Origin: CBDUEV01 sp965366365
Lineage (GTDB): Bacteria; Actinomycetota; Acidimicrobiia; Spongiisociales; JAENVV01
Assembly: GCA_965366365.1 (NCBI GenBank)
Contig: CBDUEV010000073.1
Location: 1-14,364, forward strand
Direction: 5' to 3'
Length of the DNA: 14,364 nt
Shown in pieces: positions 1 through 6,927 of this stretch (positions are counted from its first letter, which is position 1; every line of letters begins with the position of its first letter). Position numbers and translations under genes: made by a program. The notes below the pieces were generated by a model. That model was not told the origin of the DNA. It was given only the letters and a program-made list of their open reading frames with translations, and did not search any database.

Positions 1-1
1 G

Positions 2-1390
2 TACGGTGAAGGCTTCGACCCGGCGCCCCGGCCCTTCACGGTGATCGAGAGTCGCCAGATCGGCGATGGAATCGTCATCGTGCTCGACATCGGCGGACCG
101 GCCGGATGCGATCTCATCAGGGTGGAGGTGCACGGCGATGGTGTCGCCGAACAGCTCTACGACGTGGCCGCGGCCTTCTCGGGAGATGCCCGGCCGATCG
201 ACCAGCTCGACGCCTACCTCGATCCTCCCGCCACCGAGGTGGTCACCGAGCCTTCCGCTCCCGCCGTGCGGGTGGTCGAGCAGTTCTTGGAGGCGGCGGG
301 TGCGGGAGAGTACGAATTCGCTGCCGGGGCTCTCTTCAACGAGGGCGTCAGCCCCGCCGTCGAAGCCAAGCTCGGCCTCACCTTCGACAACTGGGACCGC
401 GCCTCGGAGCTGCTCACGGCGTACTGCGCGGACGCTCTGTGCGGAGCCCCCTATTCCATCATCGGCGTGGTTCGCTCCGGCCCGCGCGTCGAGGCGGTCC
501 TCGTCGAGTTCGAGGCCGACGGAGGTCCGGTGGAGTGGCGGGTCCCCGTCGGGCAGTTCGAGGGAATGTTGACGCTTGGTGACGTGCCGCCGCTCGGGGC
601 GGCGGAGGAGCGGCCCGGCCTGTCCGAGCGGATCTTTGGCTCCGATCAGGCGTTTACAGCGGTCTGGTATGACGCCGCCCAACTGATCACACCGGGCAAC
701 GAGCAGTGGGCGCGCTGGTGGACGGCCAGGTACGGACGGCCGGACGTGGTCGGCCGGTGGGGCTTGACGGACTATATCGACTCCTTGTCCGTCGAGGACC
801 TGGTCGGGGAGTTCGAGACCGAACGGATCCCGTCGCAGGCAGGGCAGTTGGTCGGCTCGGGTGTCCTTGCCGACCGGGAACTCGCCTTCTTGTCCTCGGG
901 TGACGAGCTGCTGGAAGTCGACCTGGCCTCCCTGGACGTGGAACCGCTGATGACGCCGGGCGACCCGGAGGGCTTCGTCGGCACCGCCTCGGCAGCCGGC
1001 ACGACGCTGGCCGTGACCATGGGAGTGGGCGACTCGGCGTGGGTGGAGTTCTACGACAGCGACCTCGGCCTCATCACTTCGACCCGTGGCTCCGGCACCT
1101 ACGTGTCGGCCGCCCTCGACCCGACGGGCGATACCGCCGCGGTGGTCGTCGAAACGGAACTGCACATGCCCAGACGGGTGGCCATGGTCGATGTCGCCAC
1201 CGGCGCAGCACTGGCTTCGTGGGATTACGACGGCTCCGGGGTCATCGCCGACATTGCATTCAATGGCACCTTCATCGTGGCGGCGATCACCGAGACCGCC
1301 GACCACGGTCAACCACCCCGGCTGTTCGTGGTGAATACCGACACCGGTGCGATCCGGATCGTTGCGACCGCCGCTCGGGTGCGGTTCTAG
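2..1390 (+). CDS. Hypothetical protein, 3' part, with beta-propeller-like C-terminal half (5' end outside window)
   Basis: The frame is open to the left edge, so the gene very likely starts upstream; the GTG at 41 is only the first in-frame start codon inside the window and has no clear ribosome binding site. Counting from that GTG, residues 76-185 form a mixed alpha/beta region with a Cys pair (C129, C134). Residues 270-449 contain several hydrophobic strand-turn-strand units, such as the 'MVDVATGAALASW' and 'LFVVNTDTGAI' stretches, which resemble WD40/YVTN beta-propeller blades. Such C-terminal propellers are common in large secreted or lipid-anchored actinobacterial proteins, but no signal peptide can be seen because the N-terminus is missing. 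The next gene on this strand starts 146 nt downstream. I do not recognise the family and assign no function. That the frame is coding is well supported by codon bias and length; the propeller reading is tentative. Confidence 0.75.
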   Translation, partial: YGEGFDPAPRPFTVIESRQIGDGIVIVLDIGGPAGCDLIRVEVHGDGVAEQLYDVAAAFSGDARPIDQLDAYLDPPATEVVTEPSAPAVRVVEQFLEAAGAGEYEFAAGALFNEGVSPAVEAKLGLTFDNWDRASELLTAYCADALCGAPYSIIGVVRSGPRVEAVLVEFEADGGPVEWRVPVGQFEGMLTLGDVPPLGAAEERPGLSERIFGSDQAFTAVWYDAAQLITPGNEQWARWWTARYGRPDVVGRWGLTDYIDSLSVEDLVGEFETERIPSQAGQLVGSGVLADRELAFLSSGDELLEVDLASLDVEPLMTPGDPEGFVGTASAAGTTLAVTMGVGDSAWVEFYDSDLGLITSTRGSGTYVSAALDPTGDTAAVVVETELHMPRRVAMVDVATGAALASWDYDGSGVIADIAFNGTFIVAAITETADHGQPPRLFVVNTDTGAIRIVATAARVRF

Positions 1391-1420
1391 TCCCAGGGCC
1401 CTTCCTGGTGGGCTCTTTCC

Positions 1421-1436
1421 CGGTTCGGCCGAACCG
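1421..1436. other. Perfect 16-bp palindrome CGGTTCGGCCGAACCG
   Basis: It lies in the 146-nt gap between the two plus-strand hypothetical genes, 30 nt after the first stop codon. As RNA it would fold into a 6-bp stem (CGGTTC/GAACCG) with a GGCC loop. A second short hairpin (CCAGG-GCCCTT-CCTGG, 1393-1408) precedes it. No T-run follows, so it could be a weak terminator or a protein-binding site for the secreted-protein gene at 1537. The sequence alone does not decide. Confidence 0.4.
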
Positions 1437-1536
1437 TCAGATGGTTGCACCCTTCAAGAAAGATCGGACTTGGTCGACCTCGGCGGCCGCCAACCGGGTA
1501 CGTTCGAAATGGAACGCCAACCTCGGGAGGGAACCG

Positions 1537-2166
1537 ATGCGTTTCATGCACGGACTAGCGCGGAGGAAGCTTCTCTTGCTTCTGACCGCCATGACATTGG
1601 TAGCCACGACGGCGGTGCCCGCAGTGGCGTCTCCGTCGGAGGAGTTCGAAGAGCCGATCTTCGGCCTCTGGCCGGACCTCACCAACGAGGTTTCGGTGTG
1701 GGTCAACATGACCGCTCGGGATTTCTGCGAGTGGGTGGCGAATGGCGAAGAAGGCCCACCGCCGGTTGAGAAGCTGATCAGCGGCACGTTGAAGGGCCGG
1801 ATGGGGGAGGTCGTCGGTCTGTTCGAGGCGAGCGACGTACACGTCGAGCTCTGGCAGTTCGACGAGCACGTCGACGTGAACGATCCGGAGACGCTGATCG
1901 GCCCGTGCGAAGACATCCAGGACCAACTCGACGATCCAGATGCACAACCCTGGGCGGCGGGAACCTTGAGCTCGTACACCGGCACCGACAACGACCTGTT
2001 CGGTGATGGAATCGGTGGAAACTCGTTCGGAGACACCGGATCGGGCATCGTCACCGATGGCGACGGGGCCAACTGGGCCTTCTCCTGGAAGTTCCGCGTT
2101 GCCCTCGACGAGAACGACGACTTGATCGGCATCCGCGACACGCTCAGCCTCAAGCGACTCAGGTAG
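1537..2166 (+). CDS. Small secreted protein of unknown function (209 aa)
   Basis: The start ATG at 1537 is fixed by a purine-rich ribosome binding site (GGGAGGGA, 1525-1532) four nt upstream and by a textbook signal peptide beginning there. The signal peptide has a basic N-region (residues 1-11, with RRK), a hydrophobic core (12-28) and an AVA cleavage motif ending at residue 31. The mature chain of about 178 residues is acidic, rich in Asp and Glu, with exactly two cysteines (C64, C124) that could form one disulfide outside the cell. Residues 145-175 are a Gly/Asp/Ser-rich segment that may be a loop or metal-binding stretch, and the end (181-209) looks like alternating strands. No lipobox is seen, so export as a soluble protein is inferred. 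It is followed directly by a strong terminator. I do not recognise a family; the name rests only on the signal peptide. Confidence 0.85.
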   Translation: MRFMHGLARRKLLLLLTAMTLVATTAVPAVASPSEEFEEPIFGLWPDLTNEVSVWVNMTARDFCEWVANGEEGPPPVEKLISGTLKGRMGEVVGLFEASDVHVELWQFDEHVDVNDPETLIGPCEDIQDQLDDPDAQPWAAGTLSSYTGTDNDLFGDGIGGNSFGDTGSGIVTDGDGANWAFSWKFRVALDENDDLIGIRDTLSLKRLR

Positions 2167-2174
2167 ACCAAGAG

Positions 2175-2208
2175 GAGTCTCCCGGGGCAGCATGGCCCCG
2201 GGAGACTC
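2175..2208. terminator. Strong bidirectional hairpin terminator
   Basis: A perfect 14-bp stem (GAGTCTCCCGGGGC at 2175-2188 against its complement at 2195-2208) encloses a 6-nt loop, AGCATG. It sits 8 nt after the stop of the secreted-protein gene and 24 nt before the end of the convergent acyltransferase gene, so it can stop transcripts from both sides. The T-run is poor on both strands, as is usual in high-GC actinobacteria, but the stem is very stable. Confidence 0.85.
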
Positions 2209-2232
2209 GGTTCATCAGCCGACACAGCGCCA

Positions 2233-3828
2233 TCACCGGCTCAATGCACCGACCTCTCGCTCCTCGCCGCCCGCCACCGTGGCCGGCGCGGATCGAGGCC
2301 GGGTGCGCTTGCCGTTCAGCAGGGTGCCGATCGGGGTGTATCTCACAAACAGCTGATAGGTGATGAGCAGCACGGCGCTGACACAGACCGTCAGCCCGAT
2401 CGCCTTGACCCCCGCCGGGAGATCCCAGTTGCGGATCCAGGATTGGGCGACGATGACGAGCGGCAGGTGCACCAGATACAGCCAGTAGGCGGAGTCGGAG
2501 AGGTAACGCACACCGCGCCGCCGGCGGGCGAGGAACGAGCGGAAGAGGCCCATGAGCGACACGATGGCCGCCCAGGCGTAGGCAACCTGGAGCGCCGAGG
2601 CCCAGAACCAGGACGTGTCCGCCGGATCGAAGGTGAGCCGCAGCGCCACGGGCAGTACCACGAAGGCGGTGAGCGGAAGCAGCAGCATCCAGCTCTTCCC
2701 GAGCGTCTCGACCAGCAGGCCACCCTGGCGGTTCCTGCGCCCGTAGAGCAGCGCACCGAAGGCGAAGAAGACTGCGTAGTAGGCGAGGACGTGTGGGATC
2801 GGGACCAGTCCGGTCGATGTATCGGGCCCGAACACGGGAACCGTGCCGCCATCCCCCATCGCCAGTTGGGGAACCAGGGTGATCGGTATGAGAGCCCACA
2901 TCACCACGCCCGACCACTGACCGGGCGACTCTGCGCTCGAGCCGAGCCGGTCGGCGAGGAAAGCAAAGACGGCGAAGCCGGCCACCAACCACAACAGGAA
3001 CCAGAGAAACCACAGGTGGTAGAAGCTCGACAGCCAGCTCTCGAGTCCCAGCCCGGCCTCCTCGTCGAGAGTTCCGGCTCCTTCGGCCCAGAACGAGATG
3101 TCGTCCCATTCACCGTTCGGAGGTCGGTAGTCGACGGCTCCGGCGGCCAGCAGCACCTCGGCGACCTCCCGGTTGCCGAACCACACCGCGTAGTCCATGG
3201 GCGTACCGTCGGCAGAAGCCACCGACGGATCGGCCCCTTCGGCCAGGAGCAGTACGGCCATGGCCACGTCGTTGGTCGAGGCGGCCATGTGGAGCGGGGT
3301 GTTTCCGCTATCTGCCGGGTTGGCGGCGTTGACGTCCGTCCCCTGCTCGAGCAGGGCGGCGACAGCCGGGTCGTTGCCGAAAAACGCCGCCGCCCAGATA
3401 TCGCCGGTCTCTTCGATGTAGTCGGACACCCCGTTGTCGATGGCCCAGTCGATGCTCCAGTTCATCACCGGGACGATCGTGACCATTCCCAACGCCAGGG
3501 GTATGGCGATGCGCCGGATCCGGTGTTCGACGAGGGAGCGGAGTCCCCGCCGACGCCACAGCATCGCCGTGAAGAAGCCGCTGAGCAGGAAGAACAACGG
3601 CATGCGGAAACCGTGCACGGCGTGGAAGAACTCGTCGTAGAACCCGTCGATGTTCGAGGTCACATCCTGGGCAGGCCATACCCACGGGAAGAACGCCAAC
3701 GACACATGCAGGCCGATGCCGAGCACCATGGCAAAGCCACGTAGCGCGTCGAGGTGGTGCCAACGCGGTGACCGTTCCTGCGCTCCGTCTTCCGGAGGGG
3801 TCGAGTCGAGAACCGGGTGGGCGGTCAC
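2233..3828 (-). CDS. Membrane acyltransferase (Acyltransferase_3 / OpgC-like) with inserted ankyrin repeats (531 aa)
   Basis: This is an integral membrane O-acyltransferase of the Acyltransferase_3 superfamily, which moves acyl groups onto sugars, glycans or lipids at the membrane. The family motif LDALRGFAM (residues 26-34) with His41 in TM1 and the FFLLSGFF segment (79-86) are clear. I count about ten helices: 30-49, 73-90, 105-122, 271-292, 306-321, 345-362, 379-399, 408-428, 446-464 and 474-494. Between TM3 and TM4, residues 144-234 are ankyrin repeats (AAAFFGNDPAVAALLEQG, NTPLHMAAS, LLLAEGADP, DGTPMDYAVWFGN, VAEVLLAAGA). Arg-rich loops at 91-107, 363-366 and 433-441 lie inside by the positive-inside rule, which places the insert outside. 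The GTG start at 3828 overlaps the permease stop as GTGA, implying translational coupling; extending to an ATG at 3897 would run into the permease and is rejected. The acceptor is unknown. The acyltransferase call is strong; substrate and topology are inferred. Confidence 0.88.
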   Translation of the reverse strand: MTAHPVLDSTPPEDGAQERSPRWHHLDALRGFAMVLGIGLHVSLAFFPWVWPAQDVTSNIDGFYDEFFHAVHGFRMPLFFLLSGFFTAMLWRRRGLRSLVEHRIRRIAIPLALGMVTIVPVMNWSIDWAIDNGVSDYIEETGDIWAAAFFGNDPAVAALLEQGTDVNAANPADSGNTPLHMAASTNDVAMAVLLLAEGADPSVASADGTPMDYAVWFGNREVAEVLLAAGAVDYRPPNGEWDDISFWAEGAGTLDEEAGLGLESWLSSFYHLWFLWFLLWLVAGFAVFAFLADRLGSSAESPGQWSGVVMWALIPITLVPQLAMGDGGTVPVFGPDTSTGLVPIPHVLAYYAVFFAFGALLYGRRNRQGGLLVETLGKSWMLLLPLTAFVVLPVALRLTFDPADTSWFWASALQVAYAWAAIVSLMGLFRSFLARRRRGVRYLSDSAYWLYLVHLPLVIVAQSWIRNWDLPAGVKAIGLTVCVSAVLLITYQLFVRYTPIGTLLNGKRTRPRSAPATVAGGEEREVGALSR

Positions 3829-4547
3829 TCCACCATCCTGCGCCGCAGCGTGAACACGGCCAGTCCGACGACGACGACCGTGTAGCCGAGGGTCCAAGTG
3901 AGGTCCCCGGTGATGCCGGCAAAGTCGGCGCCGTCGATCATCACAGCCCGCGTTGCGTCGAGTGCGTGGGCGAAGGGAAACGCGCTACCCACTGAACGGA
4001 AGACGCCTCCGATTGCTTCGAGGTCCATCCATGCACCCCCGAAGATGGTCAAGAGGAGCACGACCATGTACGCAAACGGGACCTGCTTGAGCGTGAAGAG
4101 CGATCCCAGGATCATGCCCAGGGCGACGTAGAGAACAGCCATCAACAGCAAGAGGAGGACGACCAGAGCGGCGTTCCCGTTCATCTCGAGCCCGAGCGCA
4201 GCTCCGATGCCGAACACCAGGATCGCCTGGACGAAGGCCACGACCAGGTAGGGGATGGAATAGGCGACCGCGAAGTCGTTCGGTCGCAACGGCGCCGTCA
4301 GAAGTCGAGCGAAGAGCGCGCTCTCTCGATCCCGGCAAAGCCCCATGGCGGCACTGAACATGAGCATTACGAAGCCAAAGAGGACGATTCCGGGCACCAG
4401 CGAGCTTGGCGTGAAGAAGCTGTCGACGCCGCCCAACGCCTGGAGCACGAGCAGCATGAGCGTCGGCAGCCCGATCGTCAGTCCCAGCGAGAGCGGGTCA
4501 CGCCACATCTCCTTGAGGTTCCTCTTGGCGAGTTCCATCGATCTCAT
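3825..4547 (-). CDS. ABC-2 type transporter permease (240 aa)
   Basis: This is the membrane half of an ABC exporter of the ABC-2 / DrrB type, which would pair with the ATPase encoded just upstream. About six helices are visible (20-37, 51-70, 97-120, 126-150, 157-177 and 218-235). The cytoplasmic segment with 'CRDRESALFARLLTAPLRP' (71-89) corresponds to the coupling region typical of this family, where 'RE...LL..P' recurs. The length of 240 residues is normal for single-domain ABC-2 permeases. The ATG at 4547 overlaps the ATPase stop as ATGA, with AGGAG at 4556-4560 eight nt upstream; Met4 (4538) is an alternative. Its own stop overlaps the start of the acyltransferase by 4 nt. Homodimerisation to make a full exporter is family knowledge. 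The exported substrate cannot be read from the sequence; lipids, glycolipids and antibiotics are all precedents. Confidence 0.92.
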   Translation of the reverse strand: MRSMELAKRNLKEMWRDPLSLGLTIGLPTLMLLVLQALGGVDSFFTPSSLVPGIVLFGFVMLMFSAAMGLCRDRESALFARLLTAPLRPNDFAVAYSIPYLVVAFVQAILVFGIGAALGLEMNGNAALVVLLLLLMAVLYVALGMILGSLFTLKQVPFAYMVVLLLTIFGGAWMDLEAIGGVFRSVGSAFPFAHALDATRAVMIDGADFAGITGDLTWTLGYTVVVVGLAVFTLRRRMVE

Positions 4548-5506
4548 TCGCGCAGCTCCTGTCCTGTCAATTCAAGGAAGACGTCGTCCAAGGAGACCCG
4601 CTTTTTGTACGTTGCCTGCATCACAATGTCGAATGCACGGAGGCAGTCGCCGACTGCGTAGACACTCACGTCATCGCCTTCGATTTCGAGCCCACCGGGG
4701 ATCTCCCTCACCTGCGGGTATATCTGTCGGAGCGCCTCGATCGCCTCCTGCGTGAGGTCGTCGGCTTCGACGATCGTGATGGGCCCCCCGGCGAGGTTGC
4801 CCTTCAGCTCATCGGGGGTCCCCAAGGCGATCACCCTGCCGGTGTCGATCACGGCGATCCGGTCGGCGAGGGCGTCGGCCTCCTCCAGGTAGTGCGTGGT
4901 GAGGACCGTCGTGGTCCTGCCTTTGAGCCCGGCGATGTGCTCCCACATTCCTCTCCTCGACTGCGGGTCGAGGCCGATGGTGGGTTCGTCGAGAAAGAGC
5001 ACCTGGGGGTCTGAGACGAGCGCCATGGCGATGCTGAGCCGTCGCTTCATTCCTCCGGAGTACTTCTTGACCTTCTCTTTCGCTCGACCGCCGAGCGACA
5101 TCATTTCCAGGAGTTCTTCGGATCGTTCCCTGGCGGCCGCTTTCTCGATGCCATGGACGCCGGCCATCAGGCTCATGTTCTCCCAGGCGTTGAGATGCTC
5201 GGCAACGGCTGTCTCCTGAGGGGAGAGCGCAATGATCCGTTTCACCGACAGGGGATCATCGCGAATGTCGTGACCCATGATCGTGGCGGTGCCTCCGCTG
5301 GGTCTGAGGAGACAGCACAGCATTCTGATGGCGGTGGTCTTTCCGGCCCCGTTCGGACCCAACAGGGAGAACAGCTCACCGGCCTCTACCGAGAGATCGA
5401 CACGGTCGACTGCTGTGAACTCACCGAAGGTCCGAGAGAGTCCGGACACCTGAATGGCGCGCGAGCCATGGTCGAAAGCGGGGATGGACACCTCCTGCTT
5501 AGGCAC
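4544..5506 (-). CDS. ABC transporter ATP-binding protein, DrrA-like (320 aa)
   Basis: It hydrolyses ATP to drive the ABC-2 permease encoded next. All motifs are present and in order: Walker A GPNGAGKTT (50-58), Q-loop Gln98 in LSPQE, signature YSGGMKRRLS (149-158), Walker B VLFLDEP (169-175) with catalytic Glu174, D-loop GLD (178-180), and the switch His205 in TTHYLEEAD. The C-terminal tail of about 80 residues (240-320) is the regulatory domain found in the daunorubicin-resistance (DrrA) group. Start: GTG at 5506 or GTG at 5491 are both in frame, and each has its purine-rich tract (GAAGAAGG or AGCAGGAG) almost touching it. The best Shine-Dalgarno, AGGAGG (5491-5496), is correctly spaced only for an ATC codon at 5485. 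A much longer upstream extension has non-coding composition. It is the first gene of the three-gene operon; 98 nt separate it from the HNH gene upstream. Confidence 0.93.
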   Translation of the reverse strand: MPKQEVSIPAFDHGSRAIQVSGLSRTFGEFTAVDRVDLSVEAGELFSLLGPNGAGKTTAIRMLCCLLRPSGGTATIMGHDIRDDPLSVKRIIALSPQETAVAEHLNAWENMSLMAGVHGIEKAAARERSEELLEMMSLGGRAKEKVKKYSGGMKRRLSIAMALVSDPQVLFLDEPTIGLDPQSRRGMWEHIAGLKGRTTTVLTTHYLEEADALADRIAVIDTGRVIALGTPDELKGNLAGGPITIVEADDLTQEAIEALRQIYPQVREIPGGLEIEGDDVSVYAVGDCLRAFDIVMQATYKKRVSLDDVFLELTGQELRE

Positions 5507-5604
5507 CCTTCTTCTAACCCAACCCGCGCCGATGCCGGTAGGGGCAGAAGCCCGTTCGCTTGTGATTGGTAGATCCTGGGCGAGGGAGAGAGCAGACGTC
5601 CCGC

Positions 5605-6822
5605 TCAGCTGGTGTCGAGGTATTCGGGGCGATTGGGGTCGAGGCGTGGAGGGATGATCGGTGGCTGTCCGGCGAGAATCCGGCGCCAGCTGTGGATCTG
5701 GGCGGGAGTCCGTTTGTGGGTGACGGGTTGGCCGTTGGGTCGGATCCAGACGATGTCGCGGCCCGGGTCTCCGGAGATGCGCCAGCCCGCTTCGTGAACG
5801 AGGCGGTGGTGGAACCCACACAAGAGAATGAGGTTCTCCAGGTCGGTCGGTCCACCCTGGGCCCAGTGGACGATGTGGTGGACGTGAGTCCAGCGGGTCC
5901 GTTCGCAGCCGTGGAATCGGCATCCGTTGTCCCGCGATTCGACGGCGCGTCGAAGCCACGGGGCAATGGTGCGAGTGGTGCGCCCCACTCCGACCGGTCC
6001 CTGAGCTTGGCCGGTGACCACGACTTGGAGACGGGCATCGCAAGCGAGCCGATGCAGCGTGCGTGCGGAGAGGGCGGGTCCGTCCTTGATGCGAGCCGGT
6101 CGAGCGCCCGGTGCGGTGGGGTCGGTGAGTGTTTCGAGGTCCGTGTGGATGACCACGGTGGCCCGGTCGGGGTCCGAGTCGGCTCCGAGAGATTGGGATG
6201 CCATCTGGACGAGCGCATCGGCAAGGCGGGCTTCGATGTTCTCATAGGTCCCATCGACGGGGTCGGGCCCGGCCTGATTGGCGATCCTCATGAGGGCGTT
6301 GATGACGGTGGCGCCATCGCTGTCGAGAAGGTGGGTCCGCAGGTCGAAGGCGGGTTCGTCGTTGCTGAAGCTCCACACCAGATGACGGTCCCGGCTGATG
6401 TCACGCACCTGCCGGGACGTGGGCGCTCGACGAAAGGCGTTCAGTTCGGTCACCGACAGCCCCGGCGCAGCTTTCGCCCACACCCCGTCGTCGTCGGCGG
6501 TGGCGATCCGAGTGACGGCTCGAAGCTGGTCCCACGACAGGCCGCCCTCCTGGAAGACCTCCATTGTCTCGGGGAGATCGGCCGAAGCCTTGGCCACCCG
6601 AACCAGTTCGGTGGCGGTGGCATGCGAGTGGCCGTAGCGAGCCGTCAACCACTGCGACAGCGTCGCCGCTCCGTGAGACTTCCATTCTTCGGTCCGCTCC
6701 AAGACGGCCACCCGGGACAACAGGGCCGCCCGCACAGCGTTCTCGCCTAGCGCCAAGGCGTCCAATTCGCCGACCACGGACGGGTTGCCGGTGCGAGTAG
6801 ATTGCTCCATCGTATCGAACAT
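5605..6822 (-). CDS. DUF222 / HNH endonuclease domain protein (13E12 repeat family)
   Basis: This is a member of the actinobacterial 13E12/DUF222 family, often multicopy in these genomes; the cellular role is not established. Numbered from the chosen ATG (405 aa), residues about 15-235 are the DUF222 region (helix-rich, with TLSQWLTARYG near 54). The C-terminal HNH nuclease module spans 295-347: C301 and C306 (CX4C), the catalytic HH at 315-316, Asn330 in LENLILLC, and C335 with H338/H339 (CX2HH), consistent with a zinc-braced beta-beta-alpha-metal fold. There is no Shine-Dalgarno before any candidate start (6834, 6822 or 6810). An extended -10 element (TGTTATGAT) places transcription start at the ATG at 6822, so a leaderless start there is preferred. 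A LexA box covers the same spot, implying SOS control. The gene stands alone and ends 98 nt before the ABC operon. DNA cleavage is inferred from the intact motif. Confidence 0.88.
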   Translation of the reverse strand: MFDTMEQSTRTGNPSVVGELDALALGENAVRAALLSRVAVLERTEEWKSHGAATLSQWLTARYGHSHATATELVRVAKASADLPETMEVFQEGGLSWDQLRAVTRIATADDDGVWAKAAPGLSVTELNAFRRAPTSRQVRDISRDRHLVWSFSNDEPAFDLRTHLLDSDGATVINALMRIANQAGPDPVDGTYENIEARLADALVQMASQSLGADSDPDRATVVIHTDLETLTDPTAPGARPARIKDGPALSARTLHRLACDARLQVVVTGQAQGPVGVGRTTRTIAPWLRRAVESRDNGCRFHGCERTRWTHVHHIVHWAQGGPTDLENLILLCGFHHRLVHEAGWRISGDPGRDIVWIRPNGQPVTHKRTPAQIHSWRRILAGQPPIIPPRLDPNRPEYLDTS

Positions 6823-6830
6823 ATGTTCGA
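6815..6830. promoter_or_regulatory. LexA (SOS) box TCGAACATATGTTCGA
   Basis: This is an exact match to the actinobacterial/Bacillus-type LexA operator (TCGAAC-N4-GTTCGA), and the palindrome extends to 18 bp (6814-6831). It overlaps the end of the predicted -10 hexamer and the predicted transcription and translation start of the HNH gene, so bound LexA would block RNA polymerase. Members of the 13E12 family in Mycobacterium tuberculosis are known to carry LexA boxes, which agrees. No other gene starts nearby. Confidence 0.88.
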
Positions 6831-6838
6831 TCATAACA
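6830..6838 (-). promoter_or_regulatory. Extended -10 promoter (TGTTATGAT) of the HNH gene
   Basis: Reading the minus strand, TGT precedes TATGAT (6835-6830), a 5/6 match to TATAAT in TGN-extended form. Seven nt separate it from the ATG at 6822, the geometry of a leaderless transcript. No good -35 hexamer is seen; that position is occupied by a run of ten G (minus strand), which an extended -10 can tolerate. Confidence 0.6.
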
Positions 6839-6855
6839 AGGAGCCGTGACGGAAA

Positions 6856-6865
6856 CCCCCCCCCC
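6856..6865. repeat. C10 homopolymer (G10 on the HNH coding strand)
   Basis: There are ten consecutive C residues on the plus strand, in the 137-nt gap between the HNH and HxlR genes. The run lies 17-30 nt upstream of the extended -10 element, where a -35 box would be. Such runs are prone to slippage, and sequencing errors also collect here, so the exact length should be treated with care. Confidence 0.8.
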
Positions 6866-6927
6866 TCGCAGCCTGCCGTGGCGAATCCGGCCCGCACCTG
6901 ACCGACCGGCGTCGATGCCGGACCCGC

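Noticed and set aside
2443..3744. Long plus-strand open frame opposite the acyltransferase (433 codons)
   Set aside because: Its product is Glu/Arg/His/Gly-rich shadow sequence, while the minus strand encodes recognisable membrane and ankyrin segments.
2233..3828. Acyltransferase/ankyrin fusion as two separate genes or a frameshift
   Set aside because: One uninterrupted frame covers both parts, the acyltransferase helices continue after the ankyrin segment, and no internal start or stop signals separate them.
5542..5553. Small hairpin GGGC-AGAA-GCCC between the HNH and ABC ATPase genes as a terminator
   Set aside because: The stem is only 4 bp with no T-run; stems of this size are expected by chance.
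5507..6043. N-terminal extension of the ABC ATPase up to 6043
   Set aside because: It overlaps the HNH gene and is Pro/Arg/Ser-rich out-of-frame sequence; homology starts near 5460.
5566..6750. Long plus-strand open frame opposite the HNH gene (394 codons)
   Set aside because: The minus-strand product has clear DUF222 and HNH motifs; the plus-strand product is low-complexity and unrelated to anything I recognise.
5605..6822. HNH gene as part of an insertion sequence or intron
   Set aside because: No terminal inverted repeats, target duplication or intron fold could be seen around it.
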